5,216 bases of DNA from Pseudomonadota bacterium (GTDB lineage: Bacteria; Pseudomonadota; Alphaproteobacteria; Acetobacterales; Acetobacteraceae): positions 1 through 5,216 of the forward strand of contig JAKBCB010000300.1 of NCBI GenBank assembly GCA_021808185.1, written 5' to 3'. Within the stretch, counting starts at the first letter, position 1, and each line of letters opens with the position of its first letter. The notes below the pieces were generated by a model. That model was given only the letters and a program-made list of their open reading frames with translations, was not told the origin of the DNA and did not search any database. Both the position numbers and the translations under genes were made by a program. Shown piece by piece: positions 1 through 5,216 of the stretch.

Positions 1-2
1 CT

Positions 3-8
3 GAGGAG
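3..8 (+). promoter_or_regulatory. Probable ribosome binding site of the tesA-like gene
   Basis: GAGGAG at this position lies 5 bases before the ATG at 14. It is the best Shine-Dalgarno match near the gene start. It favours the ATG at 14 over the in-frame GTG at 8, which overlaps the site itself, and over the in-frame ATGs at 23 and 53, which lie too far away. The assignment rests on spacing and complementarity only. Confidence 0.5.
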
Positions 9-13
9 TGACA

Positions 14-679
14 ATGAGGTCCATGACCGCACGATATGGCCCCCGCGCCCGGATGCGGAATGCGGCTGGCGTGCTGGCCTGGCTTTTGTTCACCGCAACC
101 GCCGCCCCGGCCGCCGCCCCGCCGCGCCTGCTGGTGCTCGGCGACAGCCTCGCCGCCGGCTACGGCCTGCCCGCCTCCCAGGGGTTCGAGGCGCAACTGG
201 CCGCCGCCCTGGCGGCGCACGGCACCCCGGTCACCATCCTCGACGGCGCGGTGTCGGGCGACACCACGGCGGGCGGCCGCGCCCGGCTCGACTGGGCGAT
301 CGGCGACGGCGCGGACGCCGCGATCGTCGAACTCGGCGGCAATGACGGGTTGCGCGGCCTGGATCCGCGGGCGACCGCGGCGAATCTCGGCGCCATCCTC
401 GACGCGCTGGCCGCCCGCCACGTTCCGGTGCTGCTGACCGGCATGTACGCCCCGCCCAATCTCGGCCCGCAATACGCCGCCGAGTTCCGCGCCGCCTTCG
501 CCGCGCTCGCCCGCCGCCCGGGCGTGCTCTACGACCCCTTCTTCCTCGACGGTGTCGCCGCCGACCGCGCGCTCAACCAGCCGGACGGCATCCACCCGAA
601 CGCCGAGGGCGTGCGCCGCATCGTCGCGCGGCTGCTGCCGCGGGTCGAGCAACTGCTCGCCGAGGCGCCGAAATCATGA
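14..679 (+). CDS. tesA: Arylesterase / SGNH-hydrolase (GDSL family, TesA-like), exported
   Basis: This is a serine esterase of the SGNH/GDSL family, closest in layout to E. coli TesA (acyl-CoA thioesterase I / protease I / lysophospholipase L1). It should cleave short or medium acyl esters or thioesters in the periplasm. Numbered from the ATG at 14 (221 residues), block I is GDSLAAGYG with nucleophile Ser45. Block II is SGDTTAGG with oxyanion Gly82, block III is GGND with Asn110, and block V is DGIHPN with Asp191 and His194, so the catalytic set is complete. An Arg-rich start followed by a hydrophobic, Ala-rich stretch (about residues 17-36) reads as a signal peptide; an exact cleavage site is not obvious. 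Length is normal once the long N-terminus is allowed for. In-frame starts at 8, 23 and 53 are also possible, and the ATG at 53 would give a more compact signal peptide. The 3' end overlaps the next gene by 4 bases. The natural substrate cannot be told from sequence. Confidence 0.93.
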   Translation: MRSMTARYGPRARMRNAAGVLAWLLFTATAAPAAAPPRLLVLGDSLAAGYGLPASQGFEAQLAAALAAHGTPVTILDGAVSGDTTAGGRARLDWAIGDGADAAIVELGGNDGLRGLDPRATAANLGAILDALAARHVPVLLTGMYAPPNLGPQYAAEFRAAFAALARRPGVLYDPFFLDGVAADRALNQPDGIHPNAEGVRRIVARLLPRVEQLLAEAPKS

Positions 680-1227
680 GGCTGTTCGTCGGACTCGACC
701 TGCCCTGGCCGCTGCGCGAACGGATCGCGCTGCTGGCCGGCGGCATCCCCGGCGCGCGCTGGGTGCCGCCGGAGAACTATCACATCACCCTGCGCTTCAT
801 CGGCGAGGTTGCCGCCCACCAGGCGGAGGAGATCGACCACGTGCTCGCCGCGCTGCGGGCGCGACGCTTCATGCTCACCCTCGGCGGTGTCGGCACGTTC
901 AGCCGCGCCGGGCGGGAGACGTCGCTGTGGCTCGGCGTCGAACGCAGCCAGCAGCTCGATCTGCTGCAATCCAAGGTGGAAACTGCCTTGCAGCGCGCGG
1001 GGCTGGAGCCGGAACGGCGGCGCTTCGCCCCGCATGTGACGCTGGCGCGGCTCGACAACGCCGCGCCGGCGAAACTCGCCGCCTTCGTGCAGGCCAACAA
1101 CCTGTTCCGCGCCGACCCGGTGCCGGTCGAGCATTTCACGCTGTTCAGTTCGCGCCTCGGCAAGGAGGCGTCGGCCTACACCGCCGAGGTGGAATACCAC
1201 CTTGCCGCCCCCGCCGCTGCCGGATGA
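676..1227 (+). CDS. thpR: RNA 2',3'-cyclic phosphodiesterase (2'-5' RNA ligase family)
   Basis: This is a cytoplasmic 2H-phosphoesterase. The family opens 2',3'-cyclic phosphates on RNA ends to 2'-phosphates and was first found as a 2'-5' ligase of tRNA halves in vitro; its role in the cell is still unclear. The 183-residue protein has the usual length. It starts with the typical MRLFVGLDLP strand and carries both catalytic HxTx motifs: HITL at residues 36-39 and HVTL at 120-123. The second is preceded by RRFAPH, also typical of the family. The ATG at 676 overlaps the tesA stop codon as ATGA, so translation is probably coupled. A GAGG at 662-665 gives a modest ribosome binding site 10 bases upstream. 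The carboxylase gene starts 9 bases after the stop. No truncation or frameshift is seen. Confidence 0.95.
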   Translation: MRLFVGLDLPWPLRERIALLAGGIPGARWVPPENYHITLRFIGEVAAHQAEEIDHVLAALRARRFMLTLGGVGTFSRAGRETSLWLGVERSQQLDLLQSKVETALQRAGLEPERRRFAPHVTLARLDNAAPAKLAAFVQANNLFRADPVPVEHFTLFSSRLGKEASAYTAEVEYHLAAPAAAG

Positions 1228-1236
1228 AATGCGCCG

Positions 1237-3240
1237 ATGTTCCGTAAGATCCTGATCGCCAACCGCGGCGAGATCGCCTGCCGCATCATCCGCACCGCGC
1301 GCCGGATGGGCGTGCGCACCGTCGCCGTCTGCTCGGCGGCGGATGAAGCGGCGCTGCATGTCGCGATGGCCGACGAGTCGGTGCTGATCGGACCGCCGCC
1401 GGCGCGCGAAAGCTATCTGTCGATCCCGCGTATCCTCCACGCCGCCCGCAGCGCGGGCGCCGAGGCGATCCATCCCGGCTACGGCTTCCTCAGCGAGAAT
1501 GCCGAATTCGCCGAGGCCTGCGCCGCGGCCGGCATCGTGTTCATCGGCCCGCCCGCGGCGGCGATCCGCGCGATGGGATCGAAGGCGGCAGCCAAAGCGC
1601 TGATGGAACAGGCGGGCGTGCCGGTGGTGCCCGGCTATCACGGCGCCGCGCAGGACGTGGCATTGCTGCGGGCGGAGGCGGCGCGCATCGGCTATCCGGT
1701 GCTGATCAAGGCGACCGCCGGCGGCGGCGGCAAGGGCATGCGCGTGGTGCCCGACGAAGCCGCCTTCGCCGAGGCGCTGGCATTGGCGCAGGGGGAAGCG
1801 CGCGCCGCCTTCGGCGACGACCGCGTGCTGCTGGAACGCTACCTGTCCCGCCCGCGCCATATCGAGGTGCAGGTGTTCGCCGACGCGCACGGCAATGTGG
1901 TGTCGTTGTTCGAGCGCGACTGTTCGATCCAGCGTCGCCACCAGAAAGTGGTGGAGGAGGCGCCGGCCCCCGGCATGAGCGCGGAACGCCGCCGCGCGAT
2001 GGGGGAGGCCGCCTGCGCCGCGGCGCGTGCCGTCGGCTATGTCGGCGCCGGCACGGTGGAGTTCATCGCCGAGGGTGACGCATTCTACTTCATGGAGATG
2101 AATACGCGCCTGCAGGTCGAGCATCCGGTGACGGAGGCGATCACCGGCCTCGACCTCGTCGCATGGCAGTTGCAGGTTGCCACCGGCGAGACGCTGCCGC
2201 TGCCTCAGGACGCGCTGCGCATCGACGGCCACGCGATCGAGATGCGCGTCTATGCCGAGGACCCGTCGCGCGACTTCGCGCCATCCATCGGCACGCTGCA
2301 CCATCTGCGCGCGCCGCAGGAAACGGCCGGCGTGCGCGTGGACAGCGGCGTGCGGCAGGGCGACGCGATCAGCGTTCACTACGATCCGATGATCGCCAAG
2401 CTGATCGTGCATGCCGCCGACCGTCCGGCCGCGGTGCGGCGGCTGGCGCAGGCGCTGGCGGAGTACGAGATCGCCGGCGTCGCGACCAACCTGCCGCTGC
2501 TGCGCGCGATCGCCGCGCATCCGGCATTTGCCGCGGGCGCGCTGGATACCGGCTTCATCCCGCGCCACGCCGAAATGCTGCTCGCCCCGCCGCCGCCGCC
2601 GTCACGCGCGGTGCTGGCGGCGGCGGTGCAGCGCCGCCTGCTCGATCTGCGGCAGGCCACGGCGGCGGATGCGGCCGATCCGTGGTCGCCCTGGGCGCTG
2701 GCGACGGCATGGCGGCTGAACGGCGACGGCTGGCAGGATTTCGAGGTGACGGCGGGCGAGGCGACCCTGCGGCTGCGCGCCCATCTGCGCGCCGACGGCA
2801 GCTTCCGCCTCGATCTGCCCGACGGCGCGGCGGAGGTGCGGGCGAGCGCGGCGACGGACGGGATGCTGGCGCTGCGCATCGACGACGCGGGCGTGCGGTT
2901 GCGCGCCGTCGCGCGCGGCGATGACGTGGCGGTGTTCCGCGACGGCGTCGCCCACATGCTGCGCTTCGTCGATCCGCTGGCGCCGAAGCAGTCCGAGGAT
3001 GCGCGCGGCGGCCGCGTACTGGCGCCGATGCCGGGCCGCGTGCTGGAAGTGATGGTGACGCAGGGGGACCGCGTCGAACGCGGCGCCGTGCTGCTGGTGC
3101 TGGAGGCGATGAAGGTGCAGATGCGCCTGACCGCACCGGCGGCCGGCCTCGTCGATGCCGTACGCTGTCGCGCCGGCGATCTGGTGGAGGACGGCACGGA
3201 ACTGGTCAGCCTCGCGCCCGCCGGCGAGGCCGCATCGTAA
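1237..3240 (+). CDS. mccA: 3-methylcrotonyl-CoA carboxylase, biotin-containing alpha subunit (probable)
   Basis: This is a biotin-dependent acyl-CoA carboxylase alpha subunit of 667 residues, a usual length for the group. It uses ATP and bicarbonate to carboxylate biotin, which then serves a separate beta subunit. Biotin carboxylase fills roughly residues 1-445: HPGYGFLSEN at 79-88, ATP-binding Lys116 and Lys158, Gly-rich loop GGGGKG at 162-167, and His208, Gln232, His235 and Lys237. EMNTRLQVEHP is at 287-297 with Glu287, Asn289, Arg291 and Glu295; Arg337 is also present. These match the active-site residues of E. coli AccC. A less conserved linker domain follows, with SPWALATAWRLN near residues 484-495, and then a biotinyl domain (about 592-662) with EAMKV and biotin-accepting Lys626. 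The wording ENAEFAEAC, ALMEQAGVPVVPGYHG and SPW..A.WRLN favours methylcrotonyl-CoA over propionyl- or acetyl-CoA. Geranyl-CoA carboxylase alpha is the main alternative. No beta subunit lies nearby. The ribosome binding site is weak, so coupling to thpR is likely. Confidence 0.88.
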   Translation: MFRKILIANRGEIACRIIRTARRMGVRTVAVCSAADEAALHVAMADESVLIGPPPARESYLSIPRILHAARSAGAEAIHPGYGFLSENAEFAEACAAAGIVFIGPPAAAIRAMGSKAAAKALMEQAGVPVVPGYHGAAQDVALLRAEAARIGYPVLIKATAGGGGKGMRVVPDEAAFAEALALAQGEARAAFGDDRVLLERYLSRPRHIEVQVFADAHGNVVSLFERDCSIQRRHQKVVEEAPAPGMSAERRRAMGEAACAAARAVGYVGAGTVEFIAEGDAFYFMEMNTRLQVEHPVTEAITGLDLVAWQLQVATGETLPLPQDALRIDGHAIEMRVYAEDPSRDFAPSIGTLHHLRAPQETAGVRVDSGVRQGDAISVHYDPMIAKLIVHAADRPAAVRRLAQALAEYEIAGVATNLPLLRAIAAHPAFAAGALDTGFIPRHAEMLLAPPPPPSRAVLAAAVQRRLLDLRQATAADAADPWSPWALATAWRLNGDGWQDFEVTAGEATLRLRAHLRADGSFRLDLPDGAAEVRASAATDGMLALRIDDAGVRLRAVARGDDVAVFRDGVAHMLRFVDPLAPKQSEDARGGRVLAPMPGRVLEVMVTQGDRVERGAVLLVLEAMKVQMRLTAPAAGLVDAVRCRAGDLVEDGTELVSLAPAGEAAS

Positions 3241-3278
3241 GCGTCCTGCTGATCGTGCCGCCAGGACTCCGCTGCAAA

Positions 3279-3356
3279 CTTCTGGATTGCGTCGCTGCGC
3301 TCGCAAGGACGCGGGACCGTCACTGCGAGGAGCGGAGCGACGAAGCAGTCCAGAAG
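3279..3356. repeat. Palindromic intergenic repeat (REP-like), two inverted half-units
   Basis: The left arm (3279-3311) begins CTTCTGGATTGC. The right arm (3318-3356) ends GCAGTCCAGAAG. They are inverted copies that match at 29 of 33 aligned positions with two 3-base gaps by eye, around a 6-base loop. The wording GGATTGC..CGCT..CGCTCGCAA.GACG resembles a dispersed palindrome common between genes in many alphaproteobacteria; that resemblance is from memory, not a search. As RNA it would form a long stem from either strand, so it may protect or end the two convergent transcripts, although no T-run follows it. Confidence 0.8.
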
Positions 3357-3357
3357 C

Positions 3358-3376
3358 CCGGGCGTGTCGCACCCGG
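3358..3376. other. Short GC-rich hairpin between repeat units
   Basis: CCGGGCG (3358-3364) and CACCCGG (3370-3376) form a 7-pair stem with one G-T type pair and a 5-base loop. It sits between the palindrome and the third half-unit. There is no T-tract, so it is not a classical terminator. It may be part of the composite repeat. Confidence 0.4.
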
Positions 3377-3390
3377 CGGCGGCGCGCTGC

Positions 3391-3422
3391 GGGATTGCTT
3401 CGGTTTCGCCTCGCACTGACGG
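3391..3422 (+). repeat. Third, solitary half-unit of the palindromic repeat
   Basis: GGGATTGCTTCGG followed by CGCCTCGCACTGACGG is a further copy of the same half-unit, in the orientation of the left arm of the palindrome. It keeps the TGCTTCG and CCTCGCA.TGACG segments that are also read in the right arm on the other strand. It ends 7 bases before the stop codon of the convergent alpha-E gene, so the 3' end of that transcript should contain it. Confidence 0.6.
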
Positions 3423-3429
3423 TACTGCG

Positions 3430-4434
3430 CTACGCCTGCTGCGATTGCGCCTGCGACTGTTCCAGCGGCCGCCAGTCGCGGAAGAAGGCGGTGCCGATCT
3501 CGGCGGCGAGCAGGATCAGGTCGCGCTGCACGCCGTCGAGAAACTGGTGCAGCCCGTCGGCGATGATCCGTTCCACCGGCCGGCCGAGCAGGCCGGCGCG
3601 CAACTCCTCGATGCGTTCCAGCGCGGGCACGGTGCCGCGCAGGCCGTAGCGGCCGCGCAACTGGCCGAGCAGCCATTCCATCTGCTCGACGCACAGCCGC
3701 ACGCTGCGGGGAAACGCCGTGTCGGTCAGCAGGAAGGCGACGACATCCTCCGGCGTGAAGCCGGGCGGTGCGACGCGGCGGAAGGCGTGATAGCCGGCGG
3801 CGGCGCGCAGCACCGAGCCCCATTGCGTCAGCTCCGCCACCCGCCGCTCCTCACCGGCGGCCGGCACCAGCAGGTGATAGCGGATGTCGAGCAGCCGCGT
3901 GGTCTGGTCGGCGCGCTCGATCAGCCGGCCCAACTGGTAGAAGAACCAGCCCTGGTCACGGAAGAACGTGCCTTCGGTGATGCCGGTTTGGGTCTGCACG
4001 CCTTCCTTCAGCAGCCGGCACAGGCGCGACAGGCGGTCACCTTCCAGCGCCTCGGGCGGGATCGCCGTCATGTCGCGGTGGAGCACGTTGAGATGCATCC
4101 ACATCTCGGTCGAGATCAGCGGGCGCAGCGTGCGCGCATTGGTGCGCGCGGCGTTCAGGCTCGCCGGAATGCTGGTGGGATTGCCCGCATCCAGCAGATA
4201 GAACCGCTTCACCGCATCCGCGCCTGGGGCCAGTCCGCGCTCGGCGAAGCAGGCCTCATCGGCGTTGATGCGCACCAGGGCGAACCAGCTTTCCGCCTCC
4301 CGCCCCGGCGCCTCGGCGGTCTGTGTCACGTCCAGCAGGCGCGCCGTGTTCTCCACGCGCTCCAGGTAGCGCGCCATCCAGAACAGGCTTTCGGCGTAGC
4401 GGGCCAGCAGCGGCGTGTCGCGCGCGACGCTCAT
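3430..4434 (-). CDS. Alpha-E domain protein (DUF403), partner of circularly permuted ATP-grasp
   Basis: This 334-residue protein is complete and of normal family length. It is mostly helical and probably cytoplasmic, with no signal peptide or membrane segment. It opens with the family hallmark LLARYAESLFWMARYLER (residues 9-26), followed by ENTARLLD (28-35). A second copy of the hallmark, GRLIERADQTTRLLD, occurs at 169-183. Comparative genomics of ATP-grasp amidoligases links alpha-E proteins to type-2 circularly permuted ATP-grasp enzymes, often with transglutaminase-like and proteasome-like proteins, in predicted peptide synthesis or tagging systems. Its own reaction is not established. The start codon overlaps the stop of the upstream ATP-grasp gene by 4 bases, and an AGGGGAG sits 8 bases upstream. 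The C-terminus ends in a Gln/Ser-rich tail (QSQAQSQQA). It is the last gene of its unit; the TAG stop faces the repeat region and the convergent carboxylase gene. Confidence 0.93.
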   Translation of the reverse strand: MSVARDTPLLARYAESLFWMARYLERVENTARLLDVTQTAEAPGREAESWFALVRINADEACFAERGLAPGADAVKRFYLLDAGNPTSIPASLNAARTNARTLRPLISTEMWMHLNVLHRDMTAIPPEALEGDRLSRLCRLLKEGVQTQTGITEGTFFRDQGWFFYQLGRLIERADQTTRLLDIRYHLLVPAAGEERRVAELTQWGSVLRAAAGYHAFRRVAPPGFTPEDVVAFLLTDTAFPRSVRLCVEQMEWLLGQLRGRYGLRGTVPALERIEELRAGLLGRPVERIIADGLHQFLDGVQRDLILLAAEIGTAFFRDWRPLEQSQAQSQQA

Positions 4435-5216
4435 GCCGCGCGCTCCCCTGCGGCATCGTCCAGCACCCAGGTATCCTTCGATCCGCCGCCCTGCGACGAA
4501 TTGACCACCAGGCTGCCTTCCTTCAGCGCCACGCGCGACAATCCGCCCGGCAGCACCCAGGTATCGCGCCCGGTCACCGCGAAGGGACGCAGGTCGAGAT
4601 GGCGCGGGCGGATGCCATGCTCGGTCAACGTCGGGCCCACCGAAAGCGAGATCACCGGCTGGCTGATCCAGTTCGCCGGGTCGGCGAGCAGTGCGGCGCG
4701 CGCGGCATCCAGTTGGGCGCGCGTCGCGCGCGGGCCGATGGTGATGCCGTAGCCGCCCGATTCACCCACCGGCTTGACGACGAGCCGATCCAGATGCGCG
4801 AGCGTGTAGGCCAGCCCCTCCGGCTCGCGGCAGATATGCGTCTCGACATTCGCCAGGATCGCGTCTTCGCCGAGATAATAGCGGATGATGCGCGGCATGT
4901 AGGCGTACACCGCCTTGTCGTCGGCAACGCCGGTACCGACGGCGTTGGCCAGGGTGACGTTGCCGCGCCGCCATGCCTGGATCAATCCCGGCACGCCCAG
5001 CAGCGAATCGGCGCGGAACACGGTGGGGTCGAGGAAGTCATCGCCGATGCGGCGATAGATCGTGTGCACCGCCTTCGGCCCGGCGGTGGTGCGCATCCAG
5101 ACCCGATCGTCCTCCACCACCAGATCGGCGCCTTCGACCAGCGGCACGCCCATTTCGCGCGCCAGGAACACATGCTCGAAATAGGCGGAGTTGTAGATAC
5201 CCGGGGACAGCAGCAC
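4431..5216 (-). CDS. Circularly permuted type-2 ATP-grasp protein (DUF404/DUF407), 5' end outside window
   Basis: The visible 261 residues are the C-terminal part of a predicted ATP-dependent amide (peptide) ligase. Family members are usually about 470-480 residues, so roughly 210 N-terminal residues lie beyond base 5216. The first visible codon (GTG, Val) is internal, not a start. Numbered from the window edge, family motifs are SPGIYNSAYFEH at 4-15, YRRIGDDFLDP at 54-64 and NVTLANAVGTGVADDK at 86-101. The ATP-grasp loop VVKPVGESGGYG is at 146-157 with Lys148, RHLDLRPF is at 205-212, and the C-terminal signature NSSQGGGSKDTWVL is at 239-252. The motifs are intact, with no frameshift, so the enzyme looks active. 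Its TGA overlaps the alpha-E start, showing translational coupling and a shared transcript. The substrates are unknown for the family. It is distinct from glutathionylspermidine synthase-type ATP-grasp enzymes, although related. Confidence 0.93.
   Translation of the reverse strand: MLLSPGIYNSAYFEHVFLAREMGVPLVEGADLVVEDDRVWMRTTAGPKAVHTIYRRIGDDFLDPTVFRADSLLGVPGLIQAWRRGNVTLANAVGTGVADDKAVYAYMPRIIRYYLGEDAILANVETHICREPEGLAYTLAHLDRLVVKPVGESGGYGITIGPRATRAQLDAARAALLADPANWISQPVISLSVGPTLTEHGIRPRHLDLRPFAVTGRDTWVLPGGLSRVALKEGSLVVNSSQGGGSKDTWVLDDAAGERAA
4443..4449 (-). promoter_or_regulatory. Ribosome binding site of the alpha-E gene
   Basis: On the minus strand AGGGGAG lies inside the last codons of the ATP-grasp gene, 8 bases before the alpha-E ATG. 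Together with the ATGA stop-start overlap it fixes the alpha-E start and suggests that both proteins are made in linked amounts. Confidence 0.6.

Noticed and set aside
2..4. TGA at the left edge as the stop codon of an upstream gene
   Set aside because: Only one base precedes it in the window, so no reading frame can be shown.
529..2568. Long open frame of 679 codons on the minus strand, opposite tesA, thpR and the carboxylase
   Set aside because: It lies wholly opposite three well-recognised genes. Its translation is a His/Arg/Ala-rich string with no family resemblance. Such stop-free antisense frames are expected when GC-rich codons leave few stops on the other strand.
3243..3267. Possible terminator hairpin just after the carboxylase (GTCCTG / CAGGAC)
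   Set aside because: The stem is only 6 pairs with a 13-base loop and no T-run, so it is too weak to call a terminator.
2379..3416. Open frame of 345 codons on the minus strand, covering the carboxylase 3' half and the repeat region
   Set aside because: The part outside the carboxylase is translated palindromic repeat, and the rest is Ser/Arg/Ala-rich antisense sequence. No motif or plausible ribosome binding site supports it.
3155..3649. Open frame of 164 codons on the plus strand spanning the convergent gap
   Set aside because: It begins inside the carboxylase biotin domain in another frame, runs through the repeat and ends opposite the alpha-E gene. The product is Arg/Ala-rich with no recognisable domain.
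3364..4752. Open frame of 462 codons on the plus strand, opposite the alpha-E and ATP-grasp genes
   Set aside because: It is an antisense shadow. The reading is low-complexity and Gln/His/Arg-rich, and it crosses the junction of two real genes.
5214..5216. GTG at the right edge as the start codon of the ATP-grasp gene
   Set aside because: The residues that follow (VLLSPGIYNSAYFEH) match the interior of the family, and about 200 conserved residues normally precede them. The gene therefore continues beyond the window.

Overview
The window is GC-rich, densely coding DNA with heavy G/C use at third codon positions. The gene types suggest an alphaproteobacterium, perhaps Rhodospirillales or Acetobacteraceae. 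That lineage is an inference from protein wording and repeat style, because there is no rRNA or other marker here.

Positions 8-3240 on the + strand form one tight three-gene unit. A GDSL/SGNH-family exported esterase (TesA-like) overlaps by 4 bases (ATGA) with a 2H-family RNA 2',3'-cyclic phosphodiesterase (ThpR). Nine bases later comes a complete biotin-dependent acyl-CoA carboxylase alpha subunit, best read as 3-methylcrotonyl-CoA carboxylase alpha. The carboxylase should act in leucine or isoprenoid acid breakdown, but its beta subunit and the usual leucine-pathway genes are not in the window. The three products share no obvious pathway, so the unit looks like co-transcription for convenience. 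Its promoter would lie upstream of base 1.

Positions 3241-3429 are a 189-base gap between convergent genes. It holds a composite palindromic repeat made of three related half-units, a type seen scattered in many alphaproteobacterial genomes, plus a small GC-rich hairpin. No clear rho-independent terminator with a T-run is visible.

Positions 3430-5216 on the - strand carry a two-gene unit that runs off the right edge. First in transcription order is the C-terminal part of a circularly permuted type-2 ATP-grasp protein. It overlaps by 4 bases with a complete alpha-E (DUF403) protein. This pair is widespread and conserved but biochemically poorly defined, and is predicted to make or attach a peptide-like product through ATP-dependent amide ligation. 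It is the least-described system in the window. Any transglutaminase-like or proteasome-like partners would have to lie upstream, beyond base 5216, or elsewhere in the genome, because alpha-E is the last gene of the unit.

No tRNA, rRNA, CRISPR array, insertion sequence or phage gene was seen. No gene-free stretch exceeds 300 bases.
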